A stretch of 7,035 nt of DNA, taken from positions 1-7,035 of the forward strand of contig JASHTQ010000674.1 of assembly GCA_030040475.1 (NCBI GenBank). Direction: 5' to 3'. Shown here in pieces: positions 1 through 5,581 of the stretch. The first letter of the stretch is position 1, and every line of letters begins with the position of its first letter. The notes under the pieces are model-generated. The model made no database searches. It had not been told where the DNA came from and was given only the letters and a program-made list of their open reading frames with translations. A program made the translations under genes and the position numbers. Source of the DNA: Streptosporangiaceae bacterium (lineage in GTDB: Bacteria > Actinomycetota > Actinomycetes > Streptosporangiales > Streptosporangiaceae).

Positions 1-1
1 C

Positions 2-904
2 CAGGTCGCTCGCAGCCTTTCCCCGCTGGGGGTGGCAGACGTCGAATCCGTGGTGGGCGACGTGACCGCGCCGCGGTCGGTGCAGGAAGCCATCGCGGGC
101 TGCGACGCGGTGCTGCACGCGGCGGCCGTCTACTCGCTCGACCGGCGGGCGGCCGCGCGCGTGCGCGAGACCAACGTGCGCGCCACCGAGATCGTCCTGG
201 GCGCGGCGATCCGGATGGGGCTGGACCCCGTCGTGCACGTCTCCAGCTACACGGCGCTGCTTCCGCCCCGGCCGCCCGGTGCCGTGCTGACCCCCGACTC
301 GCCCGTGACGCGGCCGGCCGGCGCCTACGCCCGGTCCAAGGCCGAATCCGAACAGGTCGCCCGCCGCCACCAGGAACAGGGCGCCCCCGTCGTGATCGTC
401 TACCCCGGAGGCGTGGTCGGCCCGCATGACCCTTACCTAGGGGACAGCAACCGTGCCCTCCTCCAGGACGCGAAAAGCGGCCTCGCCATGCGCGGCGGCG
501 GCCCGATCGTCGACGTCAGGGACGTGGCGGCGGTGCACGCCGCGGTCATGGAGCCCGGCCGGGGTCCCCGCCGCTTCATGATCACCGGGCATTACCTCGC
601 CATGCCGGACCTGATCGCGATGCTCCAGCAGATCACCGGCCGCCGCACCCGGATCGTGGCCATGCCCGATGGCGTGGTCCTGGCCGTCGGCCGGGTGGCC
701 GACCTCCTGCAGCGCCTGGTGCCCGCCCGGCTCCCGCTCAACCACGAGGGTCCCTGGATCTTCTCGCTCCAGCCGCACTGCGACGACTCCAGGACCATCA
801 GCGAACTAGGCGTCACCCCACGCGACCTGCGGGAGACCCTGACCGACACGGTGCAATGGCTGGCCGACCAGGGCCACCTGCCCACGCCGCGGGCTAACGG
901 CTGA
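2..904 (+). CDS. NAD(P)-dependent epimerase/dehydratase, extended SDR family (5' partial)
   Basis: This is an oxidoreductase of the extended short-chain dehydrogenase/reductase superfamily, close to dihydroflavonol-4-reductase-like and NAD-dependent epimerase proteins; its substrate cannot be told. The frame is open to the left edge, and codons before the GTG at 32 continue a plausible SDR sequence, so the gene begins outside the window and GTG 32 is not the true start. The N-terminal G-x-x-G-x-x-G NAD(P)-binding loop is therefore missing. Counting from GTG 32, visible motifs are VVGDV (residues 7-11, end of the beta-strand before the conserved Asp), GCDAVLHAAA (23-31), HVSS with the catalytic Ser (69-72), and the Y-x-x-x-K pair Y99/K103 in YARSK. 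VYPGGVVGPHDP (123-134) is the usual substrate-side segment after the active site. No membrane segment is evident. The family call is firm. The gene ends 163 bp before the GYD gene, on the same strand, with no obvious functional link. Confidence 0.9.
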   Translation, partial: QVARSLSPLGVADVESVVGDVTAPRSVQEAIAGCDAVLHAAAVYSLDRRAAARVRETNVRATEIVLGAAIRMGLDPVVHVSSYTALLPPRPPGAVLTPDSPVTRPAGAYARSKAESEQVARRHQEQGAPVVIVYPGGVVGPHDPYLGDSNRALLQDAKSGLAMRGGGPIVDVRDVAAVHAAVMEPGRGPRRFMITGHYLAMPDLIAMLQQITGRRTRIVAMPDGVVLAVGRVADLLQRLVPARLPLNHEGPWIFSLQPHCDDSRTISELGVTPRDLRETLTDTVQWLADQGHLPTPRANG

Positions 905-963
905 CCCCGCACGACAGCGGTCGTCTTGGAGGCGGAGGGTGGTGCGCCCGTCCGGGCCGGGTC

Positions 964-969
964 TACGAT
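964..969 (+). promoter_or_regulatory. Possible -10 element (TACGAT) for the GYD gene
   Basis: TACGAT fits the actinobacterial TAnnnT -10 pattern and lies in the 163-bp gap upstream of the GYD-domain gene. It would start transcription near 976 and leave a leader of about 90 nt. No recognisable -35 box sits 16-19 bp upstream, and a TTGGAG at 926-931 is too far away. This is a weak guess. Confidence 0.2.
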
Positions 970-1055
970 CTTCAGACCGCAGTGGCCGCAGCCTGGCCCG
1001 CGCCGACAGCAGCCGCCGGGCGTGGCAGGACCGGCAGGTAACTCCGTTCTCGCCC

Positions 1056-1061
1056 GAGGGG
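1056..1061 (+). promoter_or_regulatory. Ribosome binding site GAGGGG that fixes the GYD gene start
   Basis: GAGGGG lies 6 nt before the ATG at 1068. It decides between that start and the longer open frame beginning at 939, whose first 43 codons are rich in Arg, Ser and Pro and match no part of the GYD domain. Confidence 0.7.
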
Positions 1062-1067
1062 ATATCG

Positions 1068-1424
1068 ATGGCGCTGTACATGTACCAGGCCTCCTATACC
1101 GCGAAGTCGATGGCGGCTCAGCTCACGGACCCGCAAGACCCCAGCGAGGCGATCAGGTCGGCCCTGGCGGACCTGGGCGCCGAGATCGTGGTGGCGGCCT
1201 TCCCGTTCGGCGAGTACGACCTGCTCGTCGTGTACGAGGCGGCCGACGACCTGACCGCCGCCAGCGTCGCGATGGCGATCGCCGCCGAGGGCGAGGTCAA
1301 GTCGGCCAAGACCACGCGCCTGCTCAGCGGGCAGGAATGGCTCGAGTCCCTGCGCAAGCGCAGGATCGTCACCACCCGCAAGCACGTTCCGGGCCCAACC
1401 GCCGGCGAGCCCGAACCCTCGTAA
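1068..1424 (+). CDS. GYD domain-containing protein
   Basis: A small soluble protein of 118 residues belonging to the GYD domain family (COG4274 type), a single-domain alpha/beta fold of about 90-100 residues related to dimeric ferredoxin-like domains. No reaction is established for the family. The fold starts directly with MALYMYQASYT (residues 1-11), followed by a helix (about 24-36) and the strand ending in FPFGEYD (45-51), a variant of the G-x-Y-D hallmark. Next come LLVVYEAADD (52-61), a second helix (62-74) and the final strand EVKSAKTTRLLS (76-87). The last 25 or so residues are charged, Pro-rich and probably disordered. The ATG at 1068 is chosen because it has a Shine-Dalgarno sequence and matches the domain boundary. 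The gene is monocistronic or loosely linked to the upstream epimerase. Its stop codon is only 6 bp from the stop of the opposing DUF5519 gene, so the two transcripts probably overlap at their 3' ends. Confidence 0.8.
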   Translation: MALYMYQASYTAKSMAAQLTDPQDPSEAIRSALADLGAEIVVAAFPFGEYDLLVVYEAADDLTAASVAMAIAAEGEVKSAKTTRLLSGQEWLESLRKRRIVTTRKHVPGPTAGEPEPS

Positions 1425-1430
1425 CATCGC

Positions 1431-1778
1431 TCATGCATTGGCCGCCAGCGCAACCGCGAGCAGCCCGCCGAGACGGCCAAGGTCCGCCGGCGAGTCCAGG
1501 TGGAGCTCGATCCAGTCCCGCCGGGACGGATCGCGCCGGACGGCGGGATCGGCGCCGAACCGGTCCTTGACCTGCGACCACCCGGCGCGCGTGATCCGGA
1601 GGTCGATCGCGCCGGGCGCCTCCAGGTGGGCGATCTCCCGGCTGGCGCAGAACAGGGCCGGCTTGTCGCCATAGCGGGACCGCCGCTCCGCGACCGGCCC
1701 CGCCGCCATCATGGCCGTGACGAACGCCTCCCAGATCGCGTCGCCATCCAGCCGGACCCCGCCGCCAGCACCAGGCAC
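1431..1778 (-). CDS. DUF5519 / 'luciferase domain' family protein
   Basis: A 115-residue soluble protein resembling the small actinobacterial proteins annotated as luciferase family or DUF5519. The family has no well-established activity here, and the name should not be read as evidence for light production. The supporting segments are SREIAHLEAPGAIDLRITR (residues 46-64), where family members have an E-(I/L)-A-H-x-H-x-x-G-x-(I/V)-D-L-R-L-T pattern, then a WSQVKDRFGADP helix (67-78) and the conserved DWIELHLDSPAD (88-99) before a C-terminal helix. The second His of the first pattern appears to be Glu here. GTG at 1778 is the first possible start because an in-frame TAA lies 9 nt upstream. There is no nearby Shine-Dalgarno sequence, but a -10-like TAATCT ends 6 nt before the GTG, suggesting leaderless translation. 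The gene diverges from the beta-lactamase-fold gene and converges on the GYD gene. Confidence 0.65.
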   Translation of the reverse strand: MPGAGGGVRLDGDAIWEAFVTAMMAAGPVAERRSRYGDKPALFCASREIAHLEAPGAIDLRITRAGWSQVKDRFGADPAVRRDPSRRDWIELHLDSPADLGRLGGLLAVALAANA

Positions 1779-1784
1779 CGCACC

Positions 1785-1790
1785 AGATTA
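1785..1790 (-). promoter_or_regulatory. Probable -10 element TAATCT for a leaderless DUF5519 mRNA
   Basis: Read on the minus strand, TAATCT at 1790-1785 is close to the TATAAT/TANNNT consensus and ends 6 nt before the GTG at 1778. That is the normal -10 to +1 distance, so transcription would begin at or next to the start codon. A weak TTCTGG at 1813-1808 is spaced 17 bp as a -35. Leaderless genes are common in actinobacteria. The site lies in the 52-bp divergent gap shared with the hydrolase gene. Confidence 0.45.
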
Positions 1791-1819
1791 GCGTGGCCTT
1801 GCGGGCCCCAGAACGCTTC

Positions 1820-1824
1820 GGAGG
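1820..1824 (+). promoter_or_regulatory. Ribosome binding site GGAGG for the beta-lactamase-fold hydrolase
   Basis: GGAGG lies 6 nt upstream of the GTG at 1831. It supports this GTG as the start even though no ATG is available and the protein then has no signal peptide. Confidence 0.7.
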
Positions 1825-1830
1825 CGCAGC

Positions 1831-3522
1831 GTGCAGAGCATCGAACGGTTCGTCGCCGACCAGTTGACCGCGTGGGAGGTCCCCGGATGCGCGGTCGCCT
1901 GCGTCAAGGACGGGAACGTCGTCGTGGCCCGAGGGTGGGGCCGGCGCGACACGCAGACCGGCGACCCGGTCACCGGGGACACCCTGTTCGCCATCGGCTC
2001 GGTCACGAAGGCGTTCACGGTGGCGACGGTGGGGGCGCTGGTCGACGACGGCCTGCTGGACTGGGAGCGCCCGCTCCGGGACTACGTTCCGGAGATCCGG
2101 CTGCACGACCCGGTGGTCACCGAACGCCTGAGCATGGTCGACCTGCTCGCCCACCGGTCCGGCCTGCCCCGCCACGACCTGGCCTGGGTCGGCCACCCGG
2201 ACCGGTCCCGCGCCGAACTGGTCCGCCGGCTGCGGTTCCTGCCGCTGAGCAAGGACCTGCGCCAGGCGTTCCAGTACTGCAACCTCGGCTACGGGCTGGC
2301 GGGCCACGTCGTCGAGGCGCTCAGCGGCACCCGGTGGGAGGATTTCCTGCGAGCCCGGCTGCTGGCGCCGCTGGGAATGGACCGGTCGAGGCTGACCGTC
2401 GATGACATGCTCGCCGACCCCGATCACGCGACCGCCTACGAGCGCCGCAACGGCGTGATCGTGCCGGTGCCGCAGCGGTCCGTGACGGCGCTGGGGCCGG
2501 CCGGCGCGATCAACTCCAGCGCCGCCGACATGGCCAGGTGGCTGCTGGCCCAGCTCGGCGGCGGCCTCGTCGACGGCAAGCAGGTGATGTCGCCCGGCAC
2601 GCTGGCGCGCCAGCACGCGTCGCACATCGTGCTGCCGGAAGACCGGACCTTCCCGCTGTCCACCAGGCACGCCTACGGCCTGGGGTGGATGATCGGCCAG
2701 TACCGCGGCCACCGGCTTGCCGAGCACGGCGGCGGCATCGACGGGTTCCAGACCGAGTGCATGCTGCTGCCCGATGACGGCATCGGCGTGGCCGTGCTGA
2801 CCAACACCTCCTCCAGCGTCATGGCTCCGGTCGTCGCCTACCGGGTGCTCGACGAACTGCTCGGCGCGGAGCCGTTCGACTGGTTCGCCGAATACAAGGC
2901 CCGCTACGACGCGCTCATGGCCGGAAGCCGCGAGGTGCGCGGCGCCCGCCGCGTCGTCGCGGGCGCCGCGCTGCCCAGGCCGCTGGGTGCCTACGCCGGG
3001 CAGTACGACCACCCGGGCTACGGCACGCTCACCGTCACCGTCGACGACGGCACCCTGCGGCCGCAGCTGGGCACGATGGACCTGAGCCTGGCGCATCGCC
3101 ACTACGAGACGTTCGACCTGGAGTGGCACGAGCTCGGCGATGAGTCCCATATCTTCCCGCTGATGTTCCTGTCGGACCCGGACGGCGACATCACGGCGCT
3201 GACGGTCCCGTTCGAGCCGTCCCTCGGGCCGCTGCGCTTCGACCGGCTGCCGGACGCCCCGGCGCGGGATCCGGAGGTCCTCGGCCGGCTGTGCGGCAGC
3301 TACGTGATGGGACCGATCGAGATAGCCGTCACCCTCCAGGGTGGCGACGTGCTGACCGTCGCGACGCCGGGCGCCCCGCCGCTGGAGCTGCAGCCCACCC
3401 GCGGCCTGCGCTTCGAGGTCAAGGGCCAGCCCGGCATCACCGCCGAATTCGAGCTGGACCCCGCGGGCGCGGTCACCCGCCTGGTGGCACAGCCCCTGGG
3501 CATATTCCACCCCAAGGCCTGA
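1831..3522 (+). CDS. Serine hydrolase, beta-lactamase (class C/EstB-like) fold, with C-terminal extension
   Basis: A 563-residue serine hydrolase of the beta-lactamase/transpeptidase-like superfamily (Pfam Beta-lactamase, COG1680), acting on an ester or amide bond of unknown substrate. The catalytic domain covers about residues 3-345. It has S57-V-T-K60 (nucleophile and general base), Y149-C-N151, and H299-G-G in place of the K-T-G of true beta-lactamases. NLGYGLAGHVVE (151-162), GPAGAINSSAADMARWL (222-238) and AYGLGWMIG (281-289) are typical of the esterase/D-aminopeptidase branch. The remaining 200 or so residues form an extension: a DUF3471-like beta domain (about 385-475, starting LGAYAGQYDHPGYGTLTV) and what looks like a second small beta domain (about 482-563, starting LGRLCGSYVM). 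The N-terminus (MQSIERFVADQL) is hydrophilic, with no signal peptide, Tat motif or lipobox, so a cytoplasmic location is inferred. The HGG motif, the extension and this location argue against a role in beta-lactam resistance. The start is set by GTG with GGAGG 6 nt upstream. Confidence 0.9.
   Translation: MQSIERFVADQLTAWEVPGCAVACVKDGNVVVARGWGRRDTQTGDPVTGDTLFAIGSVTKAFTVATVGALVDDGLLDWERPLRDYVPEIRLHDPVVTERLSMVDLLAHRSGLPRHDLAWVGHPDRSRAELVRRLRFLPLSKDLRQAFQYCNLGYGLAGHVVEALSGTRWEDFLRARLLAPLGMDRSRLTVDDMLADPDHATAYERRNGVIVPVPQRSVTALGPAGAINSSAADMARWLLAQLGGGLVDGKQVMSPGTLARQHASHIVLPEDRTFPLSTRHAYGLGWMIGQYRGHRLAEHGGGIDGFQTECMLLPDDGIGVAVLTNTSSSVMAPVVAYRVLDELLGAEPFDWFAEYKARYDALMAGSREVRGARRVVAGAALPRPLGAYAGQYDHPGYGTLTVTVDDGTLRPQLGTMDLSLAHRHYETFDLEWHELGDESHIFPLMFLSDPDGDITALTVPFEPSLGPLRFDRLPDAPARDPEVLGRLCGSYVMGPIEIAVTLQGGDVLTVATPGAPPLELQPTRGLRFEVKGQPGITAEFELDPAGAVTRLVAQPLGIFHPKA
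2937..2971. repeat. 13-bp perfect inverted repeat inside the hydrolase gene
   Basis: The arm GCGCGGCGCCCGC at 2937-2949 is the exact reverse complement of GCGGGCGCCGCGC at 2959-2971, separated by 9 nt. All 13 pairs are G-C, so the mRNA could form a very stable hairpin. It encodes residues about 369-381, the Arg/Ala/Val-rich stretch between the catalytic domain and the DUF3471-like domain. A slowing of translation at the domain boundary is possible but is only inference, and high-GC composition makes chance repeats more likely. Confidence 0.6.
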
Positions 3523-3570
3523 CAGGCCGCCCGCTCCCAGCAGCCGGGCTCAGGCCGCAGCGCCACCTCC

Positions 3571-3605
3571 CGTTCGGTAAAAATAAATTCTTTTTATTCC
3601 GAACG
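3571..3605. terminator. A/T-rich hairpin between convergent genes, possible bidirectional terminator
   Basis: This is the most obvious feature in the 171-bp gap between the convergent hydrolase and response-regulator genes. CGTTCGG (3571-3577) pairs with CCGAACG (3599-3605), and TAAAAA (3578-3583) pairs with TTTTTA (3591-3596). There is a 7-nt loop (TAAATTC) and a 2-nt bulge (3597-3598). The 21 nt at 3578-3598 contain a single C in otherwise very G/C-rich DNA. It sits 48 bp after the hydrolase stop and about 90 bp after the regulator stop, which suits a two-way transcription end. It is not a textbook intrinsic terminator, because the T-runs are within the stem and no U-tract follows it on either strand. 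A protein-binding palindrome or the remnant of a small mobile element are alternatives. Elsewhere in the gap I see only minor stems, such as a GCAA-loop stem near 3639-3655. Confidence 0.4.
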
Positions 3606-3693
3606 AACGGTGGTGCTTGTCCCCAAGCCCAGCCACGGCCGGGTGGCAACACCGGCGGCGAGCCGGCCCGGTATCCCTCCAGCGCCAGCCGCG

Positions 3694-4329
3694 TCACGAG
3701 CGGCGGGTGAGGAGCCCGCGGTTGAAGGCCTCGGCGACGGCGGCGGCGCGGTCGCCGACGCCGAGCTTGGCGTAGATGTTCAGCAGGTGGGTCTTGACCG
3801 TGGCCTCGGTGATGAACAGCCTGGCGGCGGCCTCCCGGTTCGTGGTGCCCGCCGCGACCAGCTCGAGGACCTCGAGTTCCCGCTGGCTGAGCGGCCCGGC
3901 GCCGGGGGAGCGGACCCGGCTCATCAGCCTGGCCGCCACCGCCGGCGAGAGCACCGCATCGCCGTGCGCCGCGGCCCGGACCGCGCGCAGCAGGTCGGCG
4001 CGGGGCGCGTCCTTGAGCAGGTAGCCGGTGGCGCCCGCCTCGATCGCGGGCAGAACGTGGCTGTCGGTGTCGTAGGTGGTCAGCACCAGCACGCGGGCGG
4101 CGATGCCCCTGGCGGCCAGCTCGGTTATCGCGGTCACGCCGTCCATGCCGGGCATCCGCAGGTCCATCAGGATCACGTCGGGTGCCAGCTCCCCGGCGAG
4201 CCGGACCGCCTCCGCGCCGTCGCCGGCCTCGCCGAGCACCTCGAACTCCGGGTCGCGCGCGAACATCGCGCACAGCCCGTCCCTGACCACCGGGTGGTCG
4301 TCCACCACGAGCAGCCTGATCGGGGTCAC
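3694..4329 (-). CDS. NarL/LuxR-family two-component response regulator
   Basis: A 211-residue cytoplasmic DNA-binding response regulator, full length for the NarL/FixJ family. The receiver domain (about residues 3-120) has the acidic pair D10/D11, phospho-acceptor D56 in LMDLRMPGMDG, T84/T85, and K106 in GYLLKDAP. A linker leads to a LuxR-type helix-turn-helix (about 145-208) with LSQRELEVLELVAAGTTNRE and the recognition helix EATVKTHLLNIYAKLGV. All phosphotransfer residues are present, so it should be functional. The GTG start overlaps the kinase stop as GTGA, and an AGGAGG lies 7 nt upstream inside the kinase gene. The regulator is therefore translationally coupled but also well initiated. 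It is the last gene of the ABC-transporter/two-component operon, and its likely partner is the adjacent kinase. Control of the operon's own promoter is inferred, since that promoter is not in the window. Confidence 0.95.
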   Translation of the reverse strand: MTPIRLLVVDDHPVVRDGLCAMFARDPEFEVLGEAGDGAEAVRLAGELAPDVILMDLRMPGMDGVTAITELAARGIAARVLVLTTYDTDSHVLPAIEAGATGYLLKDAPRADLLRAVRAAAHGDAVLSPAVAARLMSRVRSPGAGPLSQRELEVLELVAAGTTNREAAARLFITEATVKTHLLNIYAKLGVGDRAAAVAEAFNRGLLTRRS

Positions 4330-5570
4330 GACAGGGCCTCCTGGGACGTGAGCGGCACACGAGCCGAGATCCCGGTTCCCGCGCCCGGCTCCGATTCGAT
4401 CTGCAGCGTTCCGGACAGGGCCTTGATCCGCTGCCGCATCGCGACAAGCCCGAACCCGCCGCCGTTGATCCCCGCCGGATCGAAGCCCTCGCCGTCATCG
4501 CGCACGTCGAGGGCGACCTCGCGGTCCAGGTAGGACAGCGTCACCCCGACCTTGGTCGCCTGCGCGTGCTTGGCCACGTTGGCCAGCGCCTCCTGCCCGG
4601 CCCGCAGCAGCGCGACCTCGGCTTCCGGCGACATCGGCCGGGCCGTGCCGGTGGTCATCACCGTGACCGGGATCTCGTGCAGCTGCGACCAGCGCCCGGC
4701 GACGTCGGCCAGCGCCTCGCTCAGCCGCCCGGTCTCCAGCGGCTCGGGGCGCAGCGCGTCCACCGAGCGCCGCGCCTCGGACAGGCTCTCCCTGGCCAGC
4801 CTGGTCGCGGCGGCGAAGTGGGTGCGCCACTCCGCGGGCTGGCCGGCCGCGTGCTCGGCCGCCTGCAGCTGGGTGATGATCCCGGTAAGCCCCTGCGCGA
4901 GCGTGTCGTGGATCTCCCTGGCCATCCGCTGCCGCTCGTCCAGGATCCCGGCCTCCCGCGCCTGGGCCAGCAGCTGCTGGTGCAGGCCCGCGTTCTCGGC
5001 CAGCGCCGCCTCCAGCCGCCGGTTCGACTCCCGCAGCTCGTCCACCATCCGCCCGCGCTGCTCGCCCTGTGCTTCCAGGCGGTACAGCAGCCAGGTGACG
5101 CCGCACACGGCGGCCGCGTTGGCGATGGCAATGCCCACGTAGGCGAGCACGCCGGTCGGCGTCGCCCGGTCCAGGCCCGCGGTCTGGGAGGTGGCCGCCA
5201 CGACGGCGGTGCCTGCCACCCCGGCAAGCTGCCACGGCCAGGGCAGCAGGAGGATCGAATAGGTGTACCCGGCGTAGGCGTAGAACCCGAACCACGGATC
5301 CCTGAGCACGAGCGCGAGCGAGATGGCGATCACCCCGGCGACGAACACCGCCATCACCGGGGCGCGCCTGCGCAGGCCCGGGCTCAGCGCCATCAGCGAC
5401 CACGCCGCGGCGGCCAGGCACAGCGCCAGGTTGACCGGCTTGGACCCGAAGTGCCCGATCAGCGCGGAGGGGAGAGCGGCGCCGAGGATGACGAGCTGCG
5501 TGTACGTCCCCCTGGCAGGCGCCCCCTGCCGCCATGTGCCTAGCTGGTAACGCGATCCCAGGCTGTTCAT
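4326..5570 (-). CDS. Membrane-bound sensor histidine kinase (HisKA_3 / NarL-partner type)
   Basis: A 414-residue sensor kinase of the HPK7 (DesK/LiaS/NarX-like) group that should phosphorylate the downstream regulator. The N-terminal half (about residues 24-163) has five or six hydrophobic segments, roughly 24-40, 46-63, 71-90, 94-109, 112-128 and 140-163. They are joined by short loops with no sizeable extracellular domain, so sensing probably occurs within the membrane or through a partner. A charged coiled-coil follows (about 164-208). The dimerisation/phosphotransfer domain has E219-I-H221-D in REIHDTLAQGL, giving H221 as phospho-acceptor. The HATPase_c domain has the N box ALANVAKHAQA (N331), G1 box D358-D-G-E-G-F and G2 box GGFGL (371-375). 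ATG 5570 is preceded by GAGGG with a short 3-nt spacer. The gene starts 11 nt after the permease stop and ends in a GTGA overlap with the regulator, indicating one transcript. The lack of an extracytoplasmic domain fits sensing of transporter state or membrane stress, which is inference. Confidence 0.93.
   Translation of the reverse strand: MNSLGSRYQLGTWRQGAPARGTYTQLVILGAALPSALIGHFGSKPVNLALCLAAAAWSLMALSPGLRRRAPVMAVFVAGVIAISLALVLRDPWFGFYAYAGYTYSILLLPWPWQLAGVAGTAVVAATSQTAGLDRATPTGVLAYVGIAIANAAAVCGVTWLLYRLEAQGEQRGRMVDELRESNRRLEAALAENAGLHQQLLAQAREAGILDERQRMAREIHDTLAQGLTGIITQLQAAEHAAGQPAEWRTHFAAATRLARESLSEARRSVDALRPEPLETGRLSEALADVAGRWSQLHEIPVTVMTTGTARPMSPEAEVALLRAGQEALANVAKHAQATKVGVTLSYLDREVALDVRDDGEGFDPAGINGGGFGLVAMRQRIKALSGTLQIESEPGAGTGISARVPLTSQEALS
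4337..4342 (-). promoter_or_regulatory. Strong ribosome binding site AGGAGG for the response regulator
   Basis: On the minus strand AGGAGG at 4342-4337 is followed by a 7-nt spacer and the GTG at 4329. It lies within the last codons of the kinase gene. It is the best Shine-Dalgarno match among the minus-strand genes, so the regulator may be made in excess of the kinase. Confidence 0.75.
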
Positions 5571-5581
5571 CTGCCCTCAAT

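Noticed and set aside
32..34. GTG 32 as the start of the epimerase
   Set aside because: The frame stays open to the left edge with SDR-like residues, and starting here would remove the essential NAD(P)-binding loop, so the gene is truncated by the window.
911..924. Short hairpin ACGAC-AGCG-GTCGT just after the epimerase stop as a terminator
   Set aside because: The stem is only 5 bp with no U-tract; too weak to call.
939..1067. A 43-codon N-terminal extension of the GYD gene starting at 939
   Set aside because: It has no similarity to the GYD fold and is Arg/Ser-rich, while the ATG at 1068 has its own ribosome binding site.
1369..3510. A 713-codon open frame on the minus strand opposite the hydrolase
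   Set aside because: It is antisense to a clearly recognisable protein. Its translation is Arg/Gln/Gly/His-rich and low in complexity, as expected for a shadow frame in high-GC DNA, and it also runs across the DUF5519 gene.
4566..5543. Long open frames in both directions overlapping the histidine kinase in other frames
   Set aside because: The kinase frame has all the H, N, G1 and G2 boxes and membrane segments. The alternatives are Arg/Gly/Ala-rich with no motif.
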